A stretch of DNA of 64,000 nucleotides from Bog-473 sp963751335 (GCA_963751335.1 CAVVUB010000002.1:62001-126000); one strand, 5' to 3'; counted from the stretch's first letter, positions 16,758 to 26,330 are shown. Translations and numbers: made by a program. The notes: generated by a model from the letters alone, not told the origin.

Positions 16758-18236
16758 TTACTTGCGCCCCCGGTACAGGGCGCGGGCGCCCGAGGCGTCC
16801 TTGTTCAGCCGTTTGGTCAGATGCAGGCCCTCGAGCAGGAACTCCATGGCCGAGGCCATCAACGCGGGCGACTCGGAGTCGACCGCCTCGGGCCCGGCCA
16901 GCTTGCGTGTGGCGGGCTCGAGCTCGGGGATGTCGGCCAGGACGGCCAGATAGGCCGAGCTGGGCAGGTCGTCGCCCACGTGCACGACGACCTGGTCGTG
17001 GAAGGCGGCCACGATGGCCTGGGGGTCGTCGAGGGTGACCCGGCGCCGAAAGACCGAGAGGGTGGCGGCAGCCACCAGCTGGGCCACCACCTCGTCCTCG
17101 TGGCCCTCCTCCATGGCCTCGACCTCGATCTTCCCCTGGGTGGAGGGGACGAGCGCCGCCAGGTCGCTGACGCGGGGCACGGCGACGGGCTCGCCGGTGC
17201 GCAGGGCCCGGCGCACGGCCGAGGCGACGAGGGTCTCGTAGTTGGCGATCGAGAGGCGCACCGAGACACCGCTGCGCTGGTTGAGGTGGGTGCTGCGCCG
17301 GGCCAGCTGGCTGACCTCGGCCACCACCTCCTTCATGAAGGGCGGCACGCTGACCGGCACGCCGGCCGTCGGGAGGTCGGCCTCGTGCTCCATGATGCGC
17401 ACTTCGGTCACGGTCTCGTAGGGGTAGTGGGTGCGGATCTGCGCGCCGAAGCGGTCCTTGAGCGGCGTGATGATGCGGCCGCGGTTGGTGTAGTCCTCCG
17501 GGTTGGCCGTGGCCACGAGCATGATGTCGAGGGGCAGGCGGATCCGGTGACCCCGGATCTGCACGTCGCGCTCCTCGAGGATGTTGAGCAGGCCGACCTG
17601 GATGCGCTCGGAGAGGTCGGGCAACTCGTTGATGGCGAAGATGCCGCGGTTGACCCGCGGGATCAGGCCGTAGTGGAGGGCCATCTCGTCGCTGAGGTAG
17701 CGGCCCTCGGCGATCTTGATCGGGTCGACCTCGCCGATGAGGTCGGCGATGGACGTGTCGGGGGTGGCCAGCTTCTCGCCGTAGCGCTGCGAGCGGTGGG
17801 TCCAGGTGACCGGCAGGGCGTCGCCCAGCTCCTCGAAGCGGTCGAGGGCGAAGCGCGAGACCGGGTGGTAGGGATCGTCGTTGATCTCGGAGCCGGCCAC
17901 GATGGGCATCCACTCGTCGAGCAGGCCGACGAGAGAACGGATGACCCGGGTCTTGGCCTGGCCCCGCTCGCCCAGGAGGATGATGTCGTGGCCGGCCAGG
18001 ATGGAGTTCTCCAGCTGGGGCACGACGGTCTCGTCGAAGCCGAGCACGCCGGGCACGAGGGTCTTGCCCCCGGCAATCAGCTTGGCCGTGTTCCGGCGCA
18101 TCTCCTCGGCCACCGACAATGACTCCCACCCGCTGGCGCGGAGGTCGGCCAACGAAGTCGGGAGGTCGGCCGGGGCCTTGAGGCCGCCGGGATCGGGGGT
18201 GGCGGAAGGGTCGAAGTGGTCAGGCGAGCCGCTCAT
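16758..18236 (-). CDS. MoxR/magnesium-chelatase I-type AAA+ ATPase
   Basis: This 492-residue ATPase carries a Walker A variant GERGQAKTR, a Walker B/ILEERDVQIRG block, and a sensor 1 VATANPEDYTNRGRI followed by arginine-finger type LKDRFGAQ. These match the ChlI/MoxR family, which couples ATP hydrolysis to a VWA partner. The partner follows directly. The C-terminal 190 residues form the helical lid. The start codon lies 49 bp after the stop of the RCC1-like gene, so all three could be one transcript. Confidence 0.9.
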   Translation of the reverse strand: MSGSPDHFDPSATPDPGGLKAPADLPTSLADLRASGWESLSVAEEMRRNTAKLIAGGKTLVPGVLGFDETVVPQLENSILAGHDIILLGERGQAKTRVIRSLVGLLDEWMPIVAGSEINDDPYHPVSRFALDRFEELGDALPVTWTHRSQRYGEKLATPDTSIADLIGEVDPIKIAEGRYLSDEMALHYGLIPRVNRGIFAINELPDLSERIQVGLLNILEERDVQIRGHRIRLPLDIMLVATANPEDYTNRGRIITPLKDRFGAQIRTHYPYETVTEVRIMEHEADLPTAGVPVSVPPFMKEVVAEVSQLARRSTHLNQRSGVSVRLSIANYETLVASAVRRALRTGEPVAVPRVSDLAALVPSTQGKIEVEAMEEGHEDEVVAQLVAAATLSVFRRRVTLDDPQAIVAAFHDQVVVHVGDDLPSSAYLAVLADIPELEPATRKLAGPEAVDSESPALMASAMEFLLEGLHLTKRLNKDASGARALYRGRK

Positions 18237-18285
18237 GGACCGAGCCTACGCCTCGGGCCTGGGTGCCAGCGCGGCGACGGCGGGT

Positions 18286-20166
18286 TCAGTCAGGCCATGC
18301 GACCTGGACGGGGACGGCGGAACCGAACGGATTCTGCGAGTAGAACTGGCCGTTCCCGAGGTCTCCCGTGGCACCGGCGCCCCAGCAATTCACGTCGCCC
18401 GCGGTGAGCATGGCGCAGTAGCCGTCCTGGTCGCCGGTGAGGCCGCCCACCCCCGAGAGGGCGCCCTTCCCGCGGAGACCCTTCACCAGAACGGGGAGGG
18501 CAGAGCCGTCGGGGAACTTGCCGTCGCCCAGGTCTCCCTGCCCACCCGCCCCCCAACAATTGACCCGACCGGTGAGGAGCAGGGCGCAGACGGCACTGCC
18601 GTCGCCCGTCGTGGTGGCGACGCCCGAGAGCCTCCCGGCTCCGCTCACACCAGCCACGGGGACCGGGATGGCCGAGTCCGAGAACTGCCCGTTCCCGAGT
18701 TGGCCGAGCGTGCCGTTGCCCCAGCACGCGACCCGGCCCGCGGCGAGGGCGCAGTAGCCATCGGCGTCGCCCGTCAGGCTGGTGACGCCGGAGAGCGTGC
18801 CGCTCCCGTCCGTGTCGACCACCGAGACGGGGACGGCCGAGTTGGCGCCGGACGAGGAGTGTGGCCCGTTCCCGAGCTCGCCGTTCTGGCCGTAGCCCCA
18901 ACAGGCCACCCCACCCGAGGTGAGCACCGCGCAGTAGGCGCCGGTGGTATCACCGGTCACGCTCGAGACACCAGAGAGTGCGCCGCTGCCGTCGGTGTCG
19001 ACAACGGGGACCGGGGTGGCGGAGCCGTCGGGGGTGCCTTGGTAGAACTGCCCGTTCCCGAGCTCGCCGTTGGCGCCGGCGCCCCAACAGTCCAGCGCGC
19101 CCGAGGTGAGCACGGCGCAGTAGCCATTGCCGTCGCCGGTCAGGTCGGTCACACCGGCGAGGAGGCCGCTGCCGTCGGTGTCGATCACCTGGACTGGGAG
19201 GGCGGAGCCGTTGGGGCTCGAGGAGTAGTACTGGCCGTTGCCGAGCTCACCGTCGGGCCCGTACCCCCAGCAATCCACGCGGCCCGAGGTCAGGACGGCG
19301 CAATAGCCCTCGCCGCCGCTGGCCAGGCTCGCGACGCCCGAGAGCGTGCCGCTGCCGTCGGTGTCCGCCACGGGCACCGGGGTGGCGGAGCCGTTGGGAA
19401 CGGCGGTGTAGAACTGGCCGTTTCCGAGCTCGCCGAACTCGCCGAAGCCCCAGCAGTCGACGCCCCCCGAGTCGAGCAGGGCGCAGTAGCCGTACCCGTT
19501 GCCGTCGCTGGTCAGGCTCGCGACGTTCGAGAGTGCGCCGTTCCCGCCCACACCTTGCACCTGGACGGGGCTGGCGGAGCCGCCGGGGCCCGAGGGGTTG
19601 TAGAACTGCCCGTTGCCGAGCTCGCCGAACTCGCCCAGGCCCCAGCACTGGACCGTGCCCGAATCGAAGACGGCGCAGTAGCCGTCGCCGTCGCTCACCA
19701 TGGAGCGCACGCCGTCGGGTGAGCCACCGACACCTTGGACCTTGACCTTGACGGACATCGACGCGCTGCCGCCGGGCCCCTTGGCCGTGACTTTGATGTC
19801 GTAGCGGACGGCCGTCGGCAGGGGGTTGGCCGCCAAGAGGAGCGCGTCCGTCATGGTGCCGCTGTCACACGGGACCGCGCCCGCGCCGAAGAGCGGCGCC
19901 GGCGACGAGGTGACCTTGCAGGTCTTGGCCCCGGCGACCACGGCCGTCACGGTGACGGTCCCGCCCGCGGCGGCCACCTTCGCCGGCTTCGCCATCAAGG
20001 CGGAGATGACCGGCGGCGGCGAGCCCGCAGTCGGTGCCGCAGTCGGTGCCGCAGCGGTCGTCGTGGTCGTTGCCGCCGCTCCACTCGACGTGGCGAGCGC
20101 ACCGATCCCGACGCCCGCAAGGGCGAGCGGCATCGCCAAACAGACCAACCAGTGCAACACCCTCAC
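18286..20166 (-). CDS. Secreted RCC1/BNR-type beta-propeller protein
   Basis: The GTG start at 20166 is followed at once by a good signal peptide (VRVLHWLVCLAMPLALAG), so I prefer it to an in-frame start at 20253. After a Thr/Ala/Pro linker and an Ig-like strand region (about 50-150) come eight repeats of about 58-62 residues. Each has the pattern CAxxxxGxVxCWGxGxxGELGNGQ with two cysteines that could form a disulfide. This is the RCC1-like propeller found in many secreted bacterial proteins. Ligand and role are unknown. It precedes the MoxR-VWA pair on the same strand. Confidence 0.85.
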   Translation of the reverse strand: MRVLHWLVCLAMPLALAGVGIGALATSSGAAATTTTTAAAPTAAPTAGSPPPVISALMAKPAKVAAAGGTVTVTAVVAGAKTCKVTSSPAPLFGAGAVPCDSGTMTDALLLAANPLPTAVRYDIKVTAKGPGGSASMSVKVKVQGVGGSPDGVRSMVSDGDGYCAVFDSGTVQCWGLGEFGELGNGQFYNPSGPGGSASPVQVQGVGGNGALSNVASLTSDGNGYGYCALLDSGGVDCWGFGEFGELGNGQFYTAVPNGSATPVPVADTDGSGTLSGVASLASGGEGYCAVLTSGRVDCWGYGPDGELGNGQYYSSSPNGSALPVQVIDTDGSGLLAGVTDLTGDGNGYCAVLTSGALDCWGAGANGELGNGQFYQGTPDGSATPVPVVDTDGSGALSGVSSVTGDTTGAYCAVLTSGGVACWGYGQNGELGNGPHSSSGANSAVPVSVVDTDGSGTLSGVTSLTGDADGYCALAAGRVACWGNGTLGQLGNGQFSDSAIPVPVAGVSGAGRLSGVATTTGDGSAVCALLLTGRVNCWGAGGQGDLGDGKFPDGSALPVLVKGLRGKGALSGVGGLTGDQDGYCAMLTAGDVNCWGAGATGDLGNGQFYSQNPFGSAVPVQVAWPD

Positions 20167-20319
20167 GATGGACCCCCCCGGGTAGTGGGCGGAACGGTAG
20201 CAGTGGTGCTCGAGCAGGTGCTGGAAGGCGTGCGGTGACGGTGCAACTTTCATCGGCGGTTCGATGTGTGTTCGCGACCGTCACGGCGACAACTTCTTTG
20301 CGTGTGGTCGAGAACGGCC

Positions 20320-21240
20320 TCAACCGGTAGGGAAATTCAGGGCGAGGTGACGACCGGTTGCACCACGGCGCACAGCAGTTGGTCGGCCAGGGCGCGGGCC
20401 GGCCGGGCCGGCGCGCGCCCTGCCGCGCTGCGCCAGGGCGATCGTGCGGCTGAGCGTCGGACCGGTGAAGGGTACGGCGACCAACGAGCCGTCATCGGGC
20501 AGGGCGATGGCCGGGACCACGGCGGCGCCAAGACCGGCGGCCACGAAGGAGAGGACGCCGGCCATCTCTCCACCCTCGCTCACCAGGTGCGGCTCGACAC
20601 CGGCGGCCAGGCAGGCGGCCAGGGTGACCTCGCGGAGGTCGTAGCCCTCGCGGAACATGACCAGGTCGAGGCGGTCGAGGTCGCGCACCTTGACCCGGCG
20701 CCGCCGGGCCAGAGGGTGACCGGGTGCGAGGGCCAGGACCAGAGGATCGTCGAAGAGCGGCGTCGTCTCGACCAGCGGATCGGTGACCGGCATGACGACG
20801 AGCGCCAGGTCGACCTCGCCCGAGGCCACCTGGGGTACGAGCTGGTGGGACCCGGCTTCGACCACGGACAGGTCGATGCCCGGATGGCTGTGGTGGAACG
20901 CGACGAGCGCGGGGGCCAGCACGCTGGTGATGAGGCTGGGGGTGGCCCCCACGGCGAGCCGGCCCCGGGCCATGCCCGAGAGGGCCCGGGCCTCGGCGCC
21001 GGTCGCCTCCACGTCGGCCAGGACACGCTGGAGGAAGGGCAGGAGCGCGCTGCCGTCGGGGGTGAGGGTGACCAGCCCCTGCCCCGGGCTGCGGTTGAAG
21101 AGGACGACGCCGAGCTCCTGTTCGAGCAGGCGGACCTGGCGCGACAGCGAGGGCTGGGCCAGGTGGAGCCGGGCCGCGGCATGGGTGAAGCTCTGCTCCT
21201 CGGCCACTGCCAGGACGTAGGCCAACTGGTGCAGCTGCAT
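20320..21240 (-). CDS. LysR-family transcription regulator
   Basis: This 306-residue LysR protein has an N-terminal winged helix-turn-helix (AAARLHLAQPSLSRQVRLLE) and a co-inducer binding domain of the usual length. The last 40 residues are Arg/Gly/Pro-rich and look out of frame: one base away the frame reads ALADQLLCAVVQPVVTSP and stops at 20337, which is the more natural ending. It is divergent from sdhCAB and starts 2 bp from a perfect palindrome. LysR regulators usually bind such sites between divergent genes, so control of sdh and of itself is a reasonable inference. Confidence 0.9.
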   Translation of the reverse strand: MQLHQLAYVLAVAEEQSFTHAAARLHLAQPSLSRQVRLLEQELGVVLFNRSPGQGLVTLTPDGSALLPFLQRVLADVEATGAEARALSGMARGRLAVGATPSLITSVLAPALVAFHHSHPGIDLSVVEAGSHQLVPQVASGEVDLALVVMPVTDPLVETTPLFDDPLVLALAPGHPLARRRRVKVRDLDRLDLVMFREGYDLREVTLAACLAAGVEPHLVSEGGEMAGVLSFVAAGLGAAVVPAIALPDDGSLVAVPFTGPTLSRTIALAQRGRARAGPAGPRPGRPTAVRRGATGRHLALNFPTG

Positions 21241-21241
21241 A

Positions 21242-21264
21242 ATTCAGAGCTTAACGCTCTGAAT
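21242..21264. promoter_or_regulatory. Perfect palindrome between lysR and sdhC, likely LysR operator
   Basis: ATTCAGAGC (21242-21250) and GCTCTGAAT (21256-21264) are exact reverse complements around a 5-bp AT-rich centre. The site begins 2 bp upstream of the LysR start codon and contains a T-N11-A core, the hallmark of LysR-type binding sites. The position suggests autorepression, with divergent control of sdhC 136 bp away. Confidence 0.65.
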
Positions 21265-21399
21265 TTCATACTCTTTATGTCTTTGACGTGTGGTCGGGGT
21301 GGCCGTATCGTCGCAGGGTCGCCACGGCTTGCGCCTGCGCAAGAGTGGTCTGGAATGATTTGGCGGCCGCGGTGTTGAGCCGGGCCCGAGGAGGTCGGA

Positions 21400-22248
21400 G
21401 TGACGGCGACGGTGGACAACGCAACCGCGACTCCGGTTGCCATCGGAGGTGCGAGGGGCGGTCCCGACCAGGCCACCCTGCGCAAGGACACCTGGTGGGT
21501 CGAGCCCGTGGTGACCGTGGCGGTGCTCACCTCGTTCGTCATCTACTCGACCTGGGCCGCCTTCGTCGGCAGGGACTACTACGCCGGGGTCGGGTTCAAC
21601 CGGGACCTGATCTCGCCCTTCTACTCCCCCTGTATCGCCCAGAGCTGCGTGACGGGCAGCCACACCTTCGGGACCCTGCCCTTCTGGAGCTGGTCGCCCG
21701 CGCTGCTCATCCTGATCTTCCCGCTCGGCTTCCGCCTCACCTGCTACTACTACCGCAAGGCCTACTACCGGTCCTTCTGGTGGTCGCCCCCGGCCTGCGC
21801 GGTGGCCGACGCCCACGGCAGCTACAGCGGCGAGTCCCGCTTCCCGCTGATCCTCCAGAACATCCACCGCTACTTCTTCTGGCTGCTGCTGATCTTCAAC
21901 TGCATCCTGACCTACGACGCCATCCTGGCCTTCCGCCAGCCCTACCTGGTCAACGGCGTGGAGCACGTGCACATCGGGTTCAGCCTCGGGACGGCGGTGC
22001 TGCTGGCCAACGCGGTGTTCCTCTGGCTCTACTCCCTCTCGTGCCACGCCTGCCGTCACTTCTGCGGCGGCCAGGTGAAGTCCTTCGCCAAGCACCCCAC
22101 GCGCCACAAGCTCTGGAAGTTCGTCACGCCGCTCAACGCGCGCCACATGCGCTTCGCCTGGATCAGCCTCTTCGGCGTCGCCCTGTGCGACCTCTACGTG
22201 CGCCTGGTGGCCAGCGGCACCATCCACGACCCCGGCTTCCACTTCTAG
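21400..22248 (+). CDS. sdhC: Sdh1-type succinate dehydrogenase membrane anchor
   Basis: This 282-residue protein has about five hydrophobic helices and resembles the membrane subunit of mycobacterial Sdh1, not canonical SdhC/SdhD. It is rich in Cys and His: C78, C83, H88, C115, C133, H139, H156, C168, H189, H191, then C215-H216-x-C218-x-H220-x-C222. The M. smegmatis Sdh1 structure is reported to hold a membrane-embedded Rieske-type [2Fe-2S] cluster, and some of these residues could be the ligands here. The start is GTG at 21400 after GAGGAGG. The sdhA gene follows 10 bp later. Confidence 0.82.
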   Translation: MTATVDNATATPVAIGGARGGPDQATLRKDTWWVEPVVTVAVLTSFVIYSTWAAFVGRDYYAGVGFNRDLISPFYSPCIAQSCVTGSHTFGTLPFWSWSPALLILIFPLGFRLTCYYYRKAYYRSFWWSPPACAVADAHGSYSGESRFPLILQNIHRYFFWLLLIFNCILTYDAILAFRQPYLVNGVEHVHIGFSLGTAVLLANAVFLWLYSLSCHACRHFCGGQVKSFAKHPTRHKLWKFVTPLNARHMRFAWISLFGVALCDLYVRLVASGTIHDPGFHF

Positions 22249-22258
22249 GGGGCGACAC

Positions 22259-24073
22259 ATGGACGACTACGAGATCTTCGACTACGACGTCATCGTCATC
22301 GGGGCCGGCGGCGCCGGGCTGCGGGCCACCATCGAGGCCAAGGAGCGCGGCCTGCGCACCGCCGTCATCTGCAAGTCGCTCCTCGGCAAGGCCCACACGG
22401 TCATGGCCGAGGGCGGCATGGCCGCCGCCATGGGCAACGTCTGGAAAGAGGACAACTGGCAGGTCCACTTCCGCGACACCATGCGCGGCGGCAAGATGCT
22501 CAACAACTGGCGCATGGCGCAGATCCACGCCATGGAGGCGCCGGACCGGGTCTACGAGCTCGAGCGCTGGGGGGCGCTGTTCGACCGCACCAAGGACGGG
22601 CGCATCTCCCAGCGCGACTTCGGCGGTCACCGCTACGCCCGCCTGGCCCACGTGGGTGACCGGACCGGCCTCGAGCTGATTCGCACGCTCCAGCAGAAGG
22701 TGGTCTCCATGGGGACCGACGTCTTCATGGAGACCAAGATCGTCCGGCTCCTCCACGATGCCGACGGACGGGTCTCGGGCGCGGTCGGCTACAAGCGGGC
22801 GACGGGCGAGATGGTCGCCTTCACGGCCAAGGCCGTGATCCTGGCCACGGGGTCGATCGGGAAGTCGTGGATGTACACCTCGAACTCGTGGGAGTCGGTG
22901 GGCGACGGCCACGCCATGGCCATCTGGGCCGGCGCCGACGTCATCGACATGGAATGCGTGCAGTTCCACCCGACCGGCATGGTCTGGCCCCTCTCGGTGC
23001 GCGGCATCCTCGTCACCGAGGGTGTGCGCGGCGACGGCGGCGTGCTGCGCAACTCCGAAGGCACCCGCTTCATGTTCAACTACGTGGCCGACATGTTCCG
23101 GGCCGAGACGGCGGAAACCGAAGAGGAAGCCGACGCCTGGTACGACGACCACATCAACAACCGGCGCACGCCCGACCTGCTGCCCCGTGACGAGGTGGCG
23201 CGGGCCATCAACTCCGAGGTCAAAGCGGGCCGGGGCACCCCGCACGGCGGCGTCTACCTCGACATCGCCACGCGGCGCTCGGCCGAGTACATCCGGCGCC
23301 GCCTGCCCTCCATGTACCACCAGTTCATGGAACTGGCCGGCGTCGACATCACGGCCCAGCCCATGGAGGTCGGGCCGACCTGCCACTACATGATGGGCGG
23401 GGTGCGCGTCGACGCCGAGACCCAGGCGGCCACCGTCCCGGGGCTCTTCGCCATCGGGGAAGTGTCGGGGGGCATGCACGGCGCCAACCGGCTCGGCGGC
23501 AACTCGCTGTCGGACCTCATCGTCTTCGGGCGCCGGGCCGGCATCGGGGCGAGTGACTTCGCCGAGGGCCGCGCCGGCGCGGTGAAGGTCGACCCCAAAA
23601 GCATCGAGTCGGCCATCGACGACGCCTTCGCCCCCTTCGGACGCGAGGACGGCCACAACCCCTACGACGTCCAGCACGAGCTGCAGGAGACCATGCAGGC
23701 GCTGGTCGGAATCATCCGCACCGGGCCCGAGCTGGAAGAAGCCCTGACCAAGCTCGAGGACCTCAAGCAGCAGACGGCCAAGGTGCAGGTGAAAGGCGGC
23801 CGGGCCTACAACCCGGGCTGGAACCTGGCCACCGACCTGCCCTCGATGATCACGACGTCGATCGCCGTGGCCCAAGGGGCGCTGCACCGCAAGGAGTCCC
23901 GGGGCGGGCACACCCGCGAGGACTACCCGGGGCCGGACCCCGAGATGGGCAAGGTCAACTTCGTGCAACACCAGACCGGCGAGCACGGCTACCTGGCGCC
24001 GATCGCCATCGCACCCGAACCCCTGCCGGAGATGCCGGCCGAGCTGCAGGTGCTCTTCGAGGAGGGACACTGA
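22259..24073 (+). CDS. sdhA: Succinate dehydrogenase flavoprotein subunit
   Basis: SdhA oxidises succinate to fumarate and passes electrons through SdhB to the quinone site. The 604-residue protein shows the FAD dinucleotide fold (VIGAGGAGLRATIEAKERG), the loop AHTVMAEGGMAA with the His expected to bind FAD covalently, HPTGM, RGDGG and the conserved GANRLGGNSLSD near the C-terminus. Its sequence is of the Sdh1/fumarate reductase-like actinobacterial type. The stop overlaps the sdhB start (TGATG), indicating coupled translation. Confidence 0.95.
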   Translation: MDDYEIFDYDVIVIGAGGAGLRATIEAKERGLRTAVICKSLLGKAHTVMAEGGMAAAMGNVWKEDNWQVHFRDTMRGGKMLNNWRMAQIHAMEAPDRVYELERWGALFDRTKDGRISQRDFGGHRYARLAHVGDRTGLELIRTLQQKVVSMGTDVFMETKIVRLLHDADGRVSGAVGYKRATGEMVAFTAKAVILATGSIGKSWMYTSNSWESVGDGHAMAIWAGADVIDMECVQFHPTGMVWPLSVRGILVTEGVRGDGGVLRNSEGTRFMFNYVADMFRAETAETEEEADAWYDDHINNRRTPDLLPRDEVARAINSEVKAGRGTPHGGVYLDIATRRSAEYIRRRLPSMYHQFMELAGVDITAQPMEVGPTCHYMMGGVRVDAETQAATVPGLFAIGEVSGGMHGANRLGGNSLSDLIVFGRRAGIGASDFAEGRAGAVKVDPKSIESAIDDAFAPFGREDGHNPYDVQHELQETMQALVGIIRTGPELEEALTKLEDLKQQTAKVQVKGGRAYNPGWNLATDLPSMITTSIAVAQGALHRKESRGGHTREDYPGPDPEMGKVNFVQHQTGEHGYLAPIAIAPEPLPEMPAELQVLFEEGH

Positions 24074-24846
24074 TGGCCGACACGGTGACGATGCGGGTGT
24101 GGCGGGGCGACGACCAGGGCGGCCGGTTCACGGACTACGTGGTGCCGGCGGTCGAGGGTGAGGTGGTGCTCGACGTGATCCACCGCATCCAGGCCGGGGA
24201 CGCGCCCGACCTGGCCTGCCGCTGGAACTGCAAGGCGGGCAAGTGCGGCTCGTGCTCGGCCGAGATCAACGGCCTGCCCCGCCTGATGTGCATGACCCGT
24301 ATGGACACGCTGCCCGAGGGCGAGCCGGTGACCCTGGCCCCGATGAAGGCGTTCCCGATCATCCGCGACCTGGTGACCGACGTCTCCTTCAACTACGAGG
24401 TGGCCAAGACCATCCCCGCCTTCAAGCCCGGACCCGAGCCCGAGGGCGGCTACCGCATGATGCAGGTCGACGTGGAGCGGGGCCAGGAGTTCCGCAAGTG
24501 CATCGAGTGCTTCATGTGCCAGGACGTCTGCCACGTGATCCGCGACCACGAGGACAACAAGCCCAAGTACGCCGGCCCCCGCTTCTTCATCCGCTTCGCC
24601 GAGCTCGAGATGCACCCGCTCGACGTGAACGACCGGCGCGAGCTGGCCCACGACAAGGGCCTCGGCATGTGCAACATCACCAAGTGCTGCACCGAGGTCT
24701 GCCCCGAGCACATCAAGATCACCGACAACGGCATCATCCCGATGAAGGAACGTGTGGTCGACGCCCGCTACGACCCGGTGGCCTGGCTCGGCCGCAAGAT
24801 CACGGGACGCAAGAAGAAGACCGCCGAAGAGGCCGCCGCCGGCTGA
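24073..24846 (+). CDS. sdhB: Succinate dehydrogenase iron-sulfur subunit
   Basis: This 257-residue protein carries the plant-type [2Fe-2S] ligands C53, C58, C61 and C73 and two C-terminal ferredoxin-like groups, CIECFMCQDVC and CNITKCCTEVCPE, for the [4Fe-4S] and [3Fe-4S] clusters. It links the flavin in SdhA to the membrane anchor. The ATG overlaps the sdhA stop. The C-terminus ends in a Lys-rich helix. No separate sdhD follows, so the anchor is a single gene in this operon. Confidence 0.95.
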   Translation: MADTVTMRVWRGDDQGGRFTDYVVPAVEGEVVLDVIHRIQAGDAPDLACRWNCKAGKCGSCSAEINGLPRLMCMTRMDTLPEGEPVTLAPMKAFPIIRDLVTDVSFNYEVAKTIPAFKPGPEPEGGYRMMQVDVERGQEFRKCIECFMCQDVCHVIRDHEDNKPKYAGPRFFIRFAELEMHPLDVNDRRELAHDKGLGMCNITKCCTEVCPEHIKITDNGIIPMKERVVDARYDPVAWLGRKITGRKKKTAEEAAAG

Positions 24847-24901
24847 GCCGGCACGCCCCGGCCTCCCGTGGTCGGGCGCCGGCGCCCAGCCGCACGATCG
24901 C

Positions 24902-26167
24902 ATGGCCCGTTACCTCTCGCCCGAATGGGTGCAGTCCTTCGACGCCGCTCTGGGCGCCCTGGACCTGCACGACGCCATCACGCGGGCCGGCGCCGGGTCG
25001 CTCGCCGCGGCCGACGGCACCTTCAGCGTCCTCCAGGTGGTGACCGGCGCTCCCGAGGGCGGCGGCGACCGCCGCCTGCTGCTGCGGGTGGCCGAGGGGC
25101 GGGCCCGTCTCAGCCTGGATACGGAGGGCACGGCGTCGGGCTCGGCCACGATCGTGCTCGGCTACGAGGACGCACTGGCCCTGGCCCACGGAGAGCTCGC
25201 GCCGGCCGACGCGCTGGCCGAGGGCCGCATCCGCGTCCGCGGCGACCTGGCGGCGCTGGTGGCGGCCCAAGAGGTGCTGGCCGCGGCGGCGGCCCTGCTC
25301 GGCCCCGCCCTGGCGGAACTGACCGACCCGCGCCGACCCGGCCTGAGCCGGACGTGGCTCGGGCATCGTCCTCGCGCCCACCCCGCGTTCGGCGACCGCT
25401 ACGCCGGACGGGTGGCGGTCGTCACCGGGGCCTCGCGGGGCCTGGGCCAGCAACTCTGTCGCGACCTGGCCCGGTCCGGTGCGGTCGTCGTCGGCCTGGC
25501 CCGCGACGGAAGCCCGGCTGGGGGCGTTGGCGCCCCAGTTGGCCGCGGTCTCGCCGGGTTCGCGCACCGAGGTGTGTGATGTGGCCGACACCGCGCGCGC
25601 TGCGCGCCGTGCTCGAGCGGACCGAGCACGACCTCGGCCCGGTGGACATCCTGGTGAACAACGCGGCCATGGATCCGGGCCTCCGGCTGGTCGAGATCAC
25701 GGAGGGGGATTTCCGCCACACCTTCGACGTGAACTTCTTCGCGCCGGTGGCGGCGACGCTGGCCGTCCAAGGCGGCCATGGCGGAGCGGGGCCGCGGCAT
25801 CATCGTCAACGTGTCGTCCGACGGCGGGCGGCTGCCCTCACCCGGGCCGGGTGCCTACCCCTCCTCCAAGGCCGCGCTCTCGGCCTTCAGTGAGTCCATC
25901 TCGTTCCGGCTCGGGCCCAAGGGCGTGCACGTCCACGTGGTGTACCCGGCGTTCATGGCGACCGAGCTCGGCCTCGATGCCCTCGGGCGGGGATTGCGCC
26001 GGCCGCCGCGCCTGATGACACGCTCGGTCGAGACGGTCTCGCGCCGGATCCTGGCCCGGGCCGGCGGGCCGTCCCTCGAGATCAGCGTGTCGGGGCTGAT
26101 CGACGCCGCCATGGTCTTCCGCGACCTGCTCCCCCGCCCGTACCACCGCCTGCGCCGGAACTGGTAG
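24902..26167 (+). CDS. SCP2-like domain fused to a short-chain dehydrogenase (three frame breaks)
   Basis: Read across three frame changes this is one protein of about 421 residues. Residues 1-140 resemble an SCP2 sterol-carrier domain. A linker (LSRTWLGHRPRAHPAFGDRY) leads to an SDR with the cofactor loop VVTGASRGLGQQL, VDILVNNAAMDPGL, the catalytic Ser in IIVNVSSDGG and the YPSSK active-site Tyr-Lys. Frame changes fall near 25505, 25590 and 25770, each +1; each can be explained by one extra base in a GC run, and coding resumes immediately. This suggests a functional gene with sequence errors. The lipid-binding and dehydrogenase pairing hints at a lipid or sterol-like substrate. Confidence 0.72.
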
Positions 26168-26330
26168 CCGCCCGCTGAGCTGGACCGATGGCTGCAGTGT
26201 TGCAGATTGGCTCGACGATCTGCAACCCAGTTGGGGGGCTTTTGACCTGGCTCCCAAGCGAACAAAAGGTGACGGGAGTAGCGTTGTCCGCACCGGCTCG
26301 CAGAGGTCGGGCCGGTGGTAGGAGGACGAC

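Noticed and set aside
16755..18122. Plus-strand open frame of 455 codons opposite the MoxR gene
   Set aside because: Antisense shadow of a strongly supported ATPase gene.
22163..24070. Minus-strand open frame of 635 codons opposite sdhA
   Set aside because: Mirror image of sdhA codon bias; no motif or ribosome site.
24837..24851. GCCGGC-TGA-GCCGGC hairpin at the sdhB stop considered as a terminator
   Set aside because: The 6-bp stem with a 3-nt loop is short, has no T-run, and such palindromes are common by chance in this GC-rich DNA.
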